Below are positions 52,768 through 62,041 of a DNA stretch of 64,000 bases, piece after piece. Both the position numbers and the translations under genes were made by a program. The notes under the pieces are model-generated. The model saw nothing but the letters and a program-made list of their open reading frames with translations. It was not told the origin of the DNA and searched no databases. Position 1 is the first letter of the stretch. Every line of letters begins with the position of its first letter. The stretch lies in NCBI GenBank assembly GCA_024276075.1, contig JAJRXX010000055.1:1-64000 (forward strand), read 5' to 3'. Source of the stretch: Planctomycetota bacterium (GTDB lineage: Bacteria; Planctomycetota; Phycisphaerae; Phycisphaerales; Phycisphaeraceae).

Positions 52768-54858
52768 ATGGGCACAGCCACCTTAGACCAAGCCGTCACG
52801 CTTGCGGTCGAGCATCATCAAGCCGGTCGGCTCGCCGATGCCATTACGCTGTACCGTCGAGTGCTTGATGCCGTGCCGCGACACGCCGGGGTATTGCAAT
52901 TGCTGGGCGTGGCGGAGCATCAATCCGGCCGACACGAAGCGGCCGTCGATTTTTTGCAACGCTCGCTCGCCATCGACGATCAGCAAGCCGATGCCCACTT
53001 TAATCTGGGTTGTGCACTGACCGCGCTGGATTGCGCCGACGAAGCGATCGCCGCGTTTGAGCGGGCGCTCGACATCGAGCCCAAACACGCCGCGGCTCAA
53101 ATCAATCTTGGCAACGCGCTGAGTAGGCGGGGTGAATACGAATCGGCCTTGGCCTATTTTCTGCAAGCAGTCGGCGCTGCACCTCACCTGGCGCAGCCGC
53201 ACTTCCTCGCGGGCAACATGCTCGACAAGCTCGACCGACCCAGCGAAGCAGCCGAGTATTACCGCCAAGCCATCACGATCGATCCCACCTACGCCCAGGC
53301 ACACAATAACCTCGGCGTGATCTTGCTAGACAGCGACCTCGACCGTGCCATCGAGCACTACAGACAAGCCCTTGTCTCGCAGCCGAACCACGACGGCGCC
53401 AAACAAAACCTCGCCAACGCATTGTCCCCGCGTGGCCTGACAGCTCTGGAAGAAGGGCGGTACGCCGACGCCATCATGGACTATGACGCCGCCCTGGCAG
53501 CCAAGCCGACCGACGGCATGCGCATCAGACGCGCACTGGCACTACCCGTCATTCCCCAATCCGTTGACCAGATCGATCTGCACCGTTCTCAGCTACGCGA
53601 CGACCTGCAATCGCTGCGACGAGAAGGTATCCAGATCGAGGACCCGATCCGCGAGGTGGACGCGACGCCGTTTTATTTAGCCTACCACGGGCGCAACGAC
53701 CGTAGCCTGCTCGAATCATTAGCAGCTTTGTACCGCCAAGCGTCGCCTGTGTTGACCTACACCGCCAAACACCCCCCACAACACAGTCGGCTGCGTGTCG
53801 GCTTCGTCTCACGGAACCTGCACCGTCACACCATCAGTTCGTTTATGGAAGGTTGGATACGCCACCTGGACCGTAAACGTTTTGAGGTCGTTGTCGGGCG
53901 GCTGCCCCAACCCACCGATGAGGTGTCCGCTCGGATCGGTCGGGCTGCGGACCGGGTCATTGAATTGCCAAACGACCTGGCGCACGCGCAGCGCATCATT
54001 GCCCAGCAAGAGCTTGACGTCCTGATCTACCCCGACGTCGGCATGGAGCCGATGACGTACTTTTTAGCCTTTGCTCGCTTGGCGCCGGTGCAGTGTGCTT
54101 GGTGGGGCCACCCGACCACGACCGGCATCGACACGATCGACTACTACCTCTCCTGCGATGACCTTGAGCCCGACGACGCCGATTCGCACTACAGCGAAAC
54201 GCTCGTACGCCTGCCTACTTTGGCCATGTACACCGCCAAGCCGACCCTGCCCGACTACGCCAAGACACGCCGTGATTTTGGCTTCAACGATCGTGGCCAC
54301 CTGTACCTGTGTCCGCAGAGTCTGTTCAAGCTACACCCCGATTTCGATGAGAGGCTCGGCAAGATACTCAACACCGATCGCGAAGGGCACGTGGTGCTGT
54401 TCGAGGGTCGAAAGCCCGCTTGGACGCAACTGCTGCGGGATCGCCTGACCCGCACAATCCCCAGCGTCATGGACCGTGTCGTGTTTCTCCCGCGTCAGCC
54501 GTTCAGCGCGTACCTCGGCCTGGTCGCCACCGCCGACGTCGTCTTGGACACGCTGCACTTCAATGGCGGAAATACCACGCTACAAGCCCTGGCACTGGGC
54601 ACGCCGGTCGTCACCGAGCCGGGCGACATGGCGCGAGGACGCATTTCGCTGGCGTGTTACCGTCAGATGGGCATGACAGACCTCGTCGCCGACGATGAAC
54701 AAGCCTACGTCGATTTAGCGGTGCGCCTCGGAACGGATTTAGCCTTCCAAGACGCCCTCCGAGCGAAGATCACGCAGACTCACAGCATGCTCTATGAAAA
54801 CACCACTTCGGTCGATGAATTAGCCTCGTTCATCGAGCGTGCTGCGCAACGCAGATGA
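52768..54858 (+). CDS. TPR protein with OGT/SPINDLY-like glycosyltransferase domain
   Basis: The 696-residue protein has seven or more tetratricopeptide repeats in residues about 5-255 (for example AEHQSGRHEAAVDFLQRSLAIDDQQ, AHFNLGCALTALDCADEAI, YAQAHNNLGVILL). An O-GlcNAc-transferase-like catalytic region follows: LRVGFVSRNLHRHTISSFMEG (conserved H in this loop), LDVLIYPDVGMEPMTYFLAFARLAPVQCAWWGHPTTTGIDTIDYYLSCD, LYLCPQSLFKLHPDF, VVLDTLHFNGGNTTLQALALGTPVVTEPGDMARGR. This is the GT41 architecture. Bacterial GT41 enzymes modify proteins such as adhesins or flagellins; the target is unknown. The start ATG at 52768 begins the first TPR; earlier in-frame sequence is not family-like. Confidence 0.88.
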   Translation: MGTATLDQAVTLAVEHHQAGRLADAITLYRRVLDAVPRHAGVLQLLGVAEHQSGRHEAAVDFLQRSLAIDDQQADAHFNLGCALTALDCADEAIAAFERALDIEPKHAAAQINLGNALSRRGEYESALAYFLQAVGAAPHLAQPHFLAGNMLDKLDRPSEAAEYYRQAITIDPTYAQAHNNLGVILLDSDLDRAIEHYRQALVSQPNHDGAKQNLANALSPRGLTALEEGRYADAIMDYDAALAAKPTDGMRIRRALALPVIPQSVDQIDLHRSQLRDDLQSLRREGIQIEDPIREVDATPFYLAYHGRNDRSLLESLAALYRQASPVLTYTAKHPPQHSRLRVGFVSRNLHRHTISSFMEGWIRHLDRKRFEVVVGRLPQPTDEVSARIGRAADRVIELPNDLAHAQRIIAQQELDVLIYPDVGMEPMTYFLAFARLAPVQCAWWGHPTTTGIDTIDYYLSCDDLEPDDADSHYSETLVRLPTLAMYTAKPTLPDYAKTRRDFGFNDRGHLYLCPQSLFKLHPDFDERLGKILNTDREGHVVLFEGRKPAWTQLLRDRLTRTIPSVMDRVVFLPRQPFSAYLGLVATADVVLDTLHFNGGNTTLQALALGTPVVTEPGDMARGRISLACYRQMGMTDLVADDEQAYVDLAVRLGTDLAFQDALRAKITQTHSMLYENTTSVDELASFIERAAQRR

Positions 54859-54897
54859 TTGAAACGTCCCTCGCGTCTGATTTGAGGTCGTAGTAAG

Positions 54898-54983
<86 letters not shown>

Positions 54984-55186
54984 TTCTCATCGCGCCGCCG
55001 TACCGCGTTGTTTCACACACCGCTGCACGGGGCACCTCTGTCATTGAGTTTACCGCCCACCGGGTCTGATGGCCAAGGCAGCAGAGTTCCGTCCATAAAA
55101 ACCCTCAAGCCAGCCGACCCAGAAGGGCACGGGCAATGGCTGTGTATGAACAGTTGACTTGTGTTGAGGTCACACCGCCGTCGCCG

Positions 55187-55948
55187 TCACGCGGTACGCC
55201 GTCGTGCCAGCAGCAGGCAGCCGACGACCAGCAATGCAGCGGAGGCGGGTTCAGGGATCATTGAAACTTGGCCCGTCAATCCAGAGGTTGGGGGGATCGT
55301 GACCGTCGTTCCGAAATTGGTCAGCAACAGGCTCAGGTCAGCGTCGTCGACCTTGCCGTTGCCGGTGAAGTCGCCGTTGACCCAGGAAGCGTCTTTCTTG
55401 CCGAAATTAGTTAGCATCAGGCTCAGGTCGGCGTCGTCGACAGCTAAATCAAGGTTCGCATCGCCCGGGACGGTGGTAAATAGCGTTAGCGTGTTGGGCG
55501 TGGCCGCGAAGGGCGTGTTGGCAAAGAGCGAGTCGCTTGAACCAGGAAAGTCGTAGACCGGTGCCAGAGCGAGGTCTTTCCGTAGAACGGAACCGGTGAC
55601 ATGGTCGAAGCGACCGGTGCGCGAGCCGTAGCGGATGATCGAAAACGTATCGCCGTACTTCGGCGTGAAGGACTTGTCATGGTCGTCGTCATCTCCGTCG
55701 CCATGGCCTTTGATTTTTAGCTTCAGTTTTAGCCTACTGTCGAAGGTCAAGTTGCCGGTGACAATAATCTGATCAAACTCGACGGGCGCAGCGGCGCTGG
55801 TGCCCTCGATTTCAATTTTAACGTTGTGACTGAGTTTGACGTCACCCGGAAACGTTCGAACGGAGGGGGACGCGTGGGCGGTAGTTAAGATGCCCGCTGT
55901 CAATATCAGGGCGAGCAAGGGACGAGAAAAATACATGTGGGGCCGCAT
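55187..55948 (-). CDS. PEP-CTERM exported protein with dockerin-like repeats
   Basis: The 253-residue product begins at the ATG at 55948 (GGAGG 7 bases upstream) with a signal peptide (FSRPLLALILTAGILTTAHA). A beta-type domain (KLSHNVKIEIEG...LTFDSRLKLKLKIKG) with an acidic HGDGDDDDHD loop follows, then two dockerin-like units (GDANLDLAVDDADLSLMLTNFG and GDFTGNGKVDDADLSLLLTNFG) and a C-terminal PEP-CTERM anchor (IPEPAS, hydrophobic run, RRR). PEP-CTERM proteins are processed by an exosortase and placed at the cell envelope or matrix. The first 44 codons before 55948 are in frame but not used in my reading. Confidence 0.82.
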   Translation of the reverse strand: MRPHMYFSRPLLALILTAGILTTAHASPSVRTFPGDVKLSHNVKIEIEGTSAAAPVEFDQIIVTGNLTFDSRLKLKLKIKGHGDGDDDDHDKSFTPKYGDTFSIIRYGSRTGRFDHVTGSVLRKDLALAPVYDFPGSSDSLFANTPFAATPNTLTLFTTVPGDANLDLAVDDADLSLMLTNFGKKDASWVNGDFTGNGKVDDADLSLLLTNFGTTVTIPPTSGLTGQVSMIPEPASAALLVVGCLLLARRRTA

Positions 55949-56039
55949 TCTCTTTCCTCCATTCCAAGCTGGCAGAGTGTAGCGGTGATTGTTTAGGAAA
56001 AACCACCCCACCAGTCGAGTAATAAAATAACTGGCACCT

Positions 56040-56045
56040 ATTATA
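56040..56045 (-). promoter_or_regulatory. Likely -10 box TATAAT of the PEP-CTERM gene
   Basis: On the minus strand TTGCGA (56062-56067), 16 bases, TATAAT (56040-56045). It would give an about 85-base leader before the ATG at 55948. Inferred. Confidence 0.4.
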
Positions 56046-56201
56046 AAGGCAGTGGCCTTTTTCGCAAGGATTTTTTTCAATAAATTAGCTACGGATTCGC
56101 CCGTGTCCGTTGCCCTTTGGCTTGACCAGATCGCCGCCTAAAACGCCGATGTAAAGGTTTGTTACGCTAGGATATAGCCACACCAGGGGCCCGTGTCGAG
56201 G

Positions 56202-57254
56202 ATGTCAAAATTGGAACCGAAACTCGAGCTGACAGGGTCGCGGCAGTTTACAGCCTGGCTAGCCCAGCAGCGCGTCAGCTTGGCGTTTACCACCTATCAG
56301 ACCGGAAAGCTGTTCTTCGTCGGGCTTCAACCCGACGCGAAGCTATCGATCTTTGAGCGCACCTTTAACCGGTGCATGGGCCTGTGGTCCGATGGCCAGA
56401 CCCTTTGGATGAGTTCGCTATACCAGTTGTGGCGTTTTGAAAACGCGCTGCAACCCGGACAACTCGCCAACGGCTACGACCGCCTTTACGTTCCGCGGGT
56501 CGGCTACACCACCGGTGACTTGGACATCCACGACATCGCGGTTGATCACACCGGCCGAGCCGTCTTCGCCAACACCTTGTTCGGCTGCCTCGCCACGGTC
56601 AGCGAGCGAGAAAGCTTCGTACCACTCTGGCAGCCCCCGTTCCTCAGTAAACTCGCCGCCGAGGACCGTTGCCACCTCAACGGCTTGGCTATGGATAACG
56701 CGAAACCGCGATACGTCACCACGGTCAGTCAATCGGACGTCGCCGATGGTTGGCGAGACCGGCGCCGCGATGGGGGATGTGTGATCGACATCCAAACCGG
56801 CGAGACTATTTGCTCCGGGTTGTCCATGCCACACTCGCCGCGCGTGTACCGTGACCGATTGTGGCTGCTCGACTCCGGCACCGGCTTTTTCGGTTGTGTG
56901 GACATACAGAGCGGTCAATTCGAGCCGATCACCTTTTTGCCCGGTTACCTCAGGGGGTTGGCATTTGTGGGCGATTACGCCATCGTCGGTCTATCGAAGC
57001 CGCGTGAGAACCGCACTTTTACCGGCCTTGCACTGGACGATAATCTTGCAACCCGTGACGCCCAGGCTCGCTGCGGGCTGTACGTCATCGACCTACGTAC
57101 CGGCGACACGGTCCACTGGCTGCGGATCGAGGGGATTGTGTCCGAACTTTACGACGTGGTCATTTTGCCGGATGGGGTCCGCCCAATGGCGTTGGGATTC
57201 AAGACCGACGAGATACGCCGCACGCTTTCAATTGCCGACCCCGGTAAAATTTAG
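56202..57254 (+). CDS. TIGR03032 family protein
   Basis: The 350-residue protein shows the family's landmarks: TYQTGKLFFVGLQPDAKLSIFERTFNRCMGL, MSSLYQLWRFENAL, YDRLYVPRVGYTTGDLDIHDIAVD, VFANTLFGCLATVSE, SFVPLWQPPFLSKLAAEDRCHLNGLAM, YVTTVSQSD, GLSMPHSPRVYRDRLWLLDSGTGFFG and FLPGYLRGLAFVGDYAIVGLSKPRE. It is predicted to be a six- or seven-bladed beta propeller. Function of the family is unknown. The GTG at 56193 or ATG at 56202 may be the start; I use the ATG because the AGGGG site is 12 bases upstream of it and only 3 from the GTG. Confidence 0.85.
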   Translation: MSKLEPKLELTGSRQFTAWLAQQRVSLAFTTYQTGKLFFVGLQPDAKLSIFERTFNRCMGLWSDGQTLWMSSLYQLWRFENALQPGQLANGYDRLYVPRVGYTTGDLDIHDIAVDHTGRAVFANTLFGCLATVSERESFVPLWQPPFLSKLAAEDRCHLNGLAMDNAKPRYVTTVSQSDVADGWRDRRRDGGCVIDIQTGETICSGLSMPHSPRVYRDRLWLLDSGTGFFGCVDIQSGQFEPITFLPGYLRGLAFVGDYAIVGLSKPRENRTFTGLALDDNLATRDAQARCGLYVIDLRTGDTVHWLRIEGIVSELYDVVILPDGVRPMALGFKTDEIRRTLSIADPGKI

Positions 57255-57573
57255 CCTATCAGTCTGCCATCGCTGACGTCGACAAACGCGACAAGAAGGT
57301 GGGTAATCTACGCAAATCAGGCAAGCGATTGCGCGTTCTGCCGGGACGTTTATGCGTTTCGAGATCGTTCATCCAAGCGTGCCTGTTTTAATTTGCCGCA
57401 TTTATTGCGGTTATATCGCAAAAAAACCTTCTCGTTTACCCCCAGCGTGGGTATAATTAAAAGAGCGAAAAAACAAGGTGGCCGTCTGTTCGGATGCCCC
57501 CGGCCAACTGAGCATATGGATTCGTTCACGTCGCGATCGTTGGTGTTCTAACTGGGTGCGGAAAGAATAGGTT
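57255..57573. other. Intergenic region with promoter-like TATAAT
   Basis: AT-rich for this genome. TATAAT at 57452-57457 in GCGTGGGTATAATTAAAA probably serves the large 57574 gene with a leader of over 100 bases. No repeat element recognised. Confidence 0.45.
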
Positions 57574-60369
57574 ATGTTCTCCGGGTCACGTGCCTATAAA
57601 TGGCTGCTCGCTAGGTACGCCAACATCGTTGCGCAGCAGCGTTCCGTTAGATATCGGCATCGCCGAAGGTTCGACGTTCACCCATCACCGTGCAGCCTCG
57701 AACAGCTCGAGCCGCGCGTCTTGCTGTCGGCCACGTTTGAGCTTTCATCCTTTCTACCGACCAACGGGGGCGACGGGTCCGACGGGGTTGTGGTGAACGG
57801 CATCGCTGGATCGGACCAATCCGGCTACGCGGTAAGCTCTGCTGGCGATGTCAACGGTGATGGTTTCGACGATGTCGTCATCGGGTCTACCAAGAGCGGC
57901 GCGGGTGAAAGCTACGTAGTATTTGGCCGGGCTGGGGGGGTCAACGCTATTTTCGATTTATCGAGTTTCGATGGCAGCAATGGGTTTGTCATCAGAGGCA
58001 TCAATGCGGGCGATTTTGCCGGCGGGGCAGTGAGCTCTGCTGGTGATGTTAACGGTGACGGTGTCGGCGACCTGCTCATCGGCGCCCAATTCGCCGATCC
58101 GAACGGCAATGTTTTCGCGGGTGAAGCCTACGTGCTGTTCGGTACCACAGGCGGATTCCCTAGTGTCTTTAATCTCTCCGACCTCCTGCCAGCCAACGGC
58201 GGTGACGGGACCGGCGGGTTTGTCATCAACGGGATCGACCCCGTTGATCTTACCGGCAACTCGGTTAGCTCGGCGGGCGACGTCAACGGCGATGGGTTCG
58301 ATGATTTGATGATTGCTGCTAGGGGGGCAGGCCCCAACGGCCAAAGCGACGCGGGTAGAACCTACATCGTATTTGGCAAAAGCGGTGGTTTCACCGCCAC
58401 CATGGACTTATCGTCATTGCTGCCGACCAATGGTGGTGATGGGACCGATGGCTTCATCATCGACGGCATCGGTTTATATGACAAATCTGGGAGCTCGATC
58501 AGCTCCATCGGTGATTTTAACGGCGATGGCTTCGACGACCTGCTCATCGGCGCACCTTACGCCGACATCAACAGACTCGATTCGGGAACAGGCTACGTGC
58601 TGTTTGGTACAGCCGGTGGGTTTCCATCCTTTGTTGAACTGTCCGATCTGTTTCCCATTAGTGGCGGTGACGGCACAGCGGGGCTGGTGTTACCGGGGTT
58701 CAATGTGGATGATCGGGTTGGCGCGTCCGTCAGTTCAGCGGGTGACATCAACGGTGACGGCTTGGACGATCTGATCATCGCGCCTCCGCGCGGCGATCCC
58801 GGTGGTCGAGCCAATGCCGGCCAAGCCTACGTCGTCTTCGGCAATACAGCCGGATTAGGCTCTACGTTCGATTTGTCTAGCCTGTTACAGAGTAATGGGG
58901 GTGATGGAAGCAATGGATTCGTCATCAACGGGATCGACCCGAATGACAACATTGGGTTTGTCAGCTTGGCGGGAGATATCAACGGCGATGGGTTCGATGA
59001 CATTGCGATCGGCACGCCCCTTAACGACTTTGATCTCAAAACAAACGCCGGCACAACCTATCTTGTATTCGGTACCGCCACCGGATTCGGCGCCGAGCTG
59101 GAGCTATCAGCTTTGGACGGCACAAATGGCTTGATGCTGCGAGGCATCAACTCCGGAGATATGTCGGGGTTTTCCGTTGCCTCAGCGGGCGATATGAACG
59201 GCGACGGCTTCGACGACCTGATCATCGGTGCACGCGACGCCGATCCAAACGGTACGGATTCCGGCCAGAGCTATATCTTTTTCGGTGGAGACTTTACCGG
59301 GGCAGTCACGCAGACCGGAGACGACACGGACAACACCCTCATCGGCACCGCGGCTGTGGACATCTTGGTCGGAGGCCGAGGCGACGATGTACTGGTCGGC
59401 AACGGAGCCGCCGACACCCTCCGCTCAGGTCAGGGCGACGACACCCTCGCGATCTCCGATACCGCATTCCAGAGACTCGTTGGCGGCAGCGGTACCGACA
59501 CCCTACGCCTTGACACTTCCAGCTTGACGCTCGACCTCAGGGCCATACCCGACAACAAGATCACCGGTATCGAGCGCATCGACATTACCGGCCTGGGCCC
59601 AAACACGCTGGTGCTCGATGCACTTGAGGTGCTGCACATCTCAGACACATCCAACACCCTGATCGTGATAGGCGACGCCGACGACGCCGTCCAGCTCGGC
59701 TTCGGCTGGACACTCGCAGGTATCGAGACGATCAACAACCAGCAATTCAACGTATTCAATCAAATCAACGGCATCGCCACGGTCAAAGTCTCGACGACTG
59801 GGTTCACATCGTTTGCAGATCAGCCCGGTGACTTTAATAACGACGGCATCATCGACGCGACCGATATCGACCTGCTCGCCCAGGCACGACGCACCGGCAG
59901 CACCGACCCCTTGTTCGACCTGGACGCGGACGGCTCCGTCGAGTTCGGTGATACCGACCACCTCGTCACAGTGATCCTCGGCACCGTCTTCGGCGACGCG
60001 AACCTAGACCGGCAGGTCGAAGACGCCGACCTGAGTTTGCTGTTGACCAACTTCGGCACGCAACAGACCGCTACGTGGTTACAGGGAGATTTCAACGGGG
60101 ACGGCGACGTCGAAGACGCCGACCTGAGCCTGCTATTGACTAACTTCGGGACAAACCTCAGCAGCAATTCCCTTGCCAGCAACTCGACGATCGCTTCCGA
60201 TCCCAGCGCCACGGCCAATTCGTCAACCGCCGCTGTTCCCACCGTCGAGTCCCTGTCATTTTCTTATCTAGCCGTCGTTTTCGCATCCAGCGATGGCTCT
60301 ACGACTGACACGGACGCGCCCTCTTCCGACTTGAATTGGGACCACATCACCAGCGTGTTGAGCACATGA
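57574..60369 (+). CDS. LEPRVLLSA-type exported protein with FG-GAP, RTX-like and dockerin-like regions
   Basis: The 931-residue protein starts with a basic N-terminus and the planctomycete export-associated signature LEQLEPRVLLSA at about residues 43-54. Eight or so FG-GAP (integrin-alpha-like) repeats follow (VSSAGDVNGDGFDDLLIG, SYVVFGRAGG type, each with a calcium-binding DVNGDG loop). Next come an RTX-like nonapeptide stretch (LVGGRGDDVLVGNGAADTL, SGQGDDTLAI), a DFNNDGIIDATDIDLLAQARR unit and two dockerin-like units (GDANLDRQVEDADLSLLLTNFG, GDFNGDGDVEDADLSLLLTNFG). It should be a large calcium-binding surface or matrix protein. GGAAAG precedes the ATG. Confidence 0.88.
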   Translation: MFSGSRAYKWLLARYANIVAQQRSVRYRHRRRFDVHPSPCSLEQLEPRVLLSATFELSSFLPTNGGDGSDGVVVNGIAGSDQSGYAVSSAGDVNGDGFDDVVIGSTKSGAGESYVVFGRAGGVNAIFDLSSFDGSNGFVIRGINAGDFAGGAVSSAGDVNGDGVGDLLIGAQFADPNGNVFAGEAYVLFGTTGGFPSVFNLSDLLPANGGDGTGGFVINGIDPVDLTGNSVSSAGDVNGDGFDDLMIAARGAGPNGQSDAGRTYIVFGKSGGFTATMDLSSLLPTNGGDGTDGFIIDGIGLYDKSGSSISSIGDFNGDGFDDLLIGAPYADINRLDSGTGYVLFGTAGGFPSFVELSDLFPISGGDGTAGLVLPGFNVDDRVGASVSSAGDINGDGLDDLIIAPPRGDPGGRANAGQAYVVFGNTAGLGSTFDLSSLLQSNGGDGSNGFVINGIDPNDNIGFVSLAGDINGDGFDDIAIGTPLNDFDLKTNAGTTYLVFGTATGFGAELELSALDGTNGLMLRGINSGDMSGFSVASAGDMNGDGFDDLIIGARDADPNGTDSGQSYIFFGGDFTGAVTQTGDDTDNTLIGTAAVDILVGGRGDDVLVGNGAADTLRSGQGDDTLAISDTAFQRLVGGSGTDTLRLDTSSLTLDLRAIPDNKITGIERIDITGLGPNTLVLDALEVLHISDTSNTLIVIGDADDAVQLGFGWTLAGIETINNQQFNVFNQINGIATVKVSTTGFTSFADQPGDFNNDGIIDATDIDLLAQARRTGSTDPLFDLDADGSVEFGDTDHLVTVILGTVFGDANLDRQVEDADLSLLLTNFGTQQTATWLQGDFNGDGDVEDADLSLLLTNFGTNLSSNSLASNSTIASDPSATANSSTAAVPTVESLSFSYLAVVFASSDGSTTDTDAPSSDLNWDHITSVLST

Positions 60370-60376
60370 TGTTCTC

Positions 60377-60508
60377 GAAGCTGTTTCAAACCCCCTCTCC
60401 CCTCCAGGGGAGAGGCCCGGTGAGGGGTGAAAGCCTCGCAAATCATGGGCACACGACTCTCCCCCTACCCCCTCCCTGACAGGCGGGGGAGTTATGAAAC
60501 CAGCTTTC
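60377..60508 (+). repeat. R4 dispersed element, copy f
   Basis: GAAGCTGTTTCAAACCCCC start, CTCTCCCCTCCAGGGGAGAG hairpin, CCCTCCCTGACAGGCGGGGG and TTATGAAACCAGCTTTC end. It lies between the convergent LEPRVLLSA and glycosyltransferase genes. Confidence 0.75.
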
Positions 60509-60551
60509 TTGAGAAGTTCACATCGATTTTGGGAACGCACGACGTCTTGCC

Positions 60552-61817
60552 TCAAGTAACTTGATCACCGACCGCCTCGATTGCGTCGCACGCAGCCCGG
60601 ATCGCCACGTCCCCATCACACTGGCTTGCTAGTCCCTGACACCGATGCTTCCACCCCGGATCGTTTAACAGGTCCCCCAGCACACCCGCCGCCCGTCCCC
60701 GGCAATACGCTCGCGGTGATACCGACCCGCCCGCACCCAATTCCACGATTCGGCTTGCGTTGTCGGGCTGATCATGCGTCAACGGCACAATCAACTGAGG
60801 TATCCCCGCCGCCAGCCCTTGTGCCGTCGTCCCGATCCCACCGTGATGCACCAACGCCGCCGACCGCACCAGCAATTGGCTCAACGGGATATAGCTGAAA
60901 TGCCTCACCGTCTTGGGCAGACCCGACGGAATCTGATCCGCGTATCGTGTCAGCAGTACACCCCGTCGGTTTAGCTGTTGACAAAGGTCAACCGACGCCC
61001 CAAACAGTTCCGCCCCCTGCACCATTGCTGAGCCGAACGTAAAAACGATCGGCGCCTCACCCTCGTCTAAGAACCGTACCGCATCGTCACCCAATTCAGA
61101 CACACCCGTTTCGTCGTACAGCGGGAACCCGGTTAATTCCATGCTCGTCGGCCAGTCCGGCTGAATCGACGCGAACCACGGGGGCCAGACGCCCAGCGTC
61201 AGCCCCGGGCTGTGAAGCCAACCGTCCATGATGTGATCGATCGGGGCCAGCCCCAACTCGGCACGGAACACATTGACAGGCCGCGTCAGCACGCGATCGA
61301 CGACCAGCAGATCACCCAAGCGAAATAAGCCTCGTTTGAGAAGCCGTGGCATACCCCCAGGCATCCACAGACCAGGCAGCACCGGGTTACGCCACACACT
61401 GCGCAGCGCGCCGGGCGACAGATTGACCGTGACCGTTTGCACCCCCAACTTTTCCTGAGCCAGCCTTGCTCCGATCGCTAGCAACGAATGCACCACGATG
61501 ATCGGACCCGCTGCGTGTCGCTGTGAGATCATTTCATAGATCAGCCGCATCGGACCCAGAAACCCGTATTGGGCTACGAATTCAAAGCCTCGCGTTTTGT
61601 GCCACAGATCGGGGTTGTGGATCGCTTCGTGGTATTCCTGGGCTGTGCCCTGTTCAATAAACCCTAACCCCACCCGCTCGATCAGTGCCTTGAAATGACC
61701 GTTAGCCAGCACAGTCACAACATAACCGCGGCGCTTCAGCTCCAAGCCCAGTCCCACGAACGGGTGTACGTCTCCGCTGCTGCCCCGCGCCACGATGACG
61801 ATTTCTGTTCGTTTCAC
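60552..61817 (-). CDS. GT1-type (UDP-glucuronosyl/sterol-glucosyltransferase-like) glycosyltransferase
   Basis: The 421-residue GT-B enzyme begins (GTG at 61817) MKRTEIVIVARGSSGDVHPFVGLGLELKRRG, the GxxGDxxPF motif typical of the MGT/sterol-glucosyltransferase group. Its C-terminal donor-binding half has FTFGSAM, VRHFSYIPLSQLLVRSAALVHHGGIGTTAQGLAAGIPQLIVPLTHDQPDNA. That is the HHGG..T..A...G.P....P...DQ signature. It uses a nucleotide sugar to glycosylate a small molecule or lipid; the acceptor is unknown. A TAGAAT sits 7 bases before the GTG. Confidence 0.88.
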   Translation of the reverse strand: MKRTEIVIVARGSSGDVHPFVGLGLELKRRGYVVTVLANGHFKALIERVGLGFIEQGTAQEYHEAIHNPDLWHKTRGFEFVAQYGFLGPMRLIYEMISQRHAAGPIIVVHSLLAIGARLAQEKLGVQTVTVNLSPGALRSVWRNPVLPGLWMPGGMPRLLKRGLFRLGDLLVVDRVLTRPVNVFRAELGLAPIDHIMDGWLHSPGLTLGVWPPWFASIQPDWPTSMELTGFPLYDETGVSELGDDAVRFLDEGEAPIVFTFGSAMVQGAELFGASVDLCQQLNRRGVLLTRYADQIPSGLPKTVRHFSYIPLSQLLVRSAALVHHGGIGTTAQGLAAGIPQLIVPLTHDQPDNASRIVELGAGGSVSPRAYCRGRAAGVLGDLLNDPGWKHRCQGLASQCDGDVAIRAACDAIEAVGDQVT

Positions 61818-61824
61818 AGCCAAT

Positions 61825-61830
61825 ATTCTA
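61825..61830 (-). promoter_or_regulatory. -10 box TAGAAT 7 bases before the glycosyltransferase start (leaderless candidate)
   Basis: On the minus strand TAGAAT, ATTGGCT, then GTG at 61817. No Shine-Dalgarno site. Confidence 0.4.
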
Positions 61831-62029
61831 ATTACGCATTTAGATTGGTTCGTGCGTCACCGTAACGAGCCGCGCGCGTTAGCAAGCGGTCCTCTTTTGC
61901 TTTAATCTTCGTTTAAATCTACTTTCCGCCAACATCTTGCAGTGATAAATCTTTCTCAATATTCAAACTAGGACACCATCCGTATGCCACCCATTCACCC
62001 GTCGCCATGCCTCACGCGGGTTGGTCTGC

Positions 62030-62035
62030 TATAAA
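62030..62035 (+). promoter_or_regulatory. Extended -10 box TGCTATAAA before the YpdA-like gene (leaderless candidate)
   Basis: TATAAA preceded by TGC and followed by TCAGTC and the ATG at 62042. No Shine-Dalgarno site. Confidence 0.45.
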
Positions 62036-62041
62036 TCAGTC

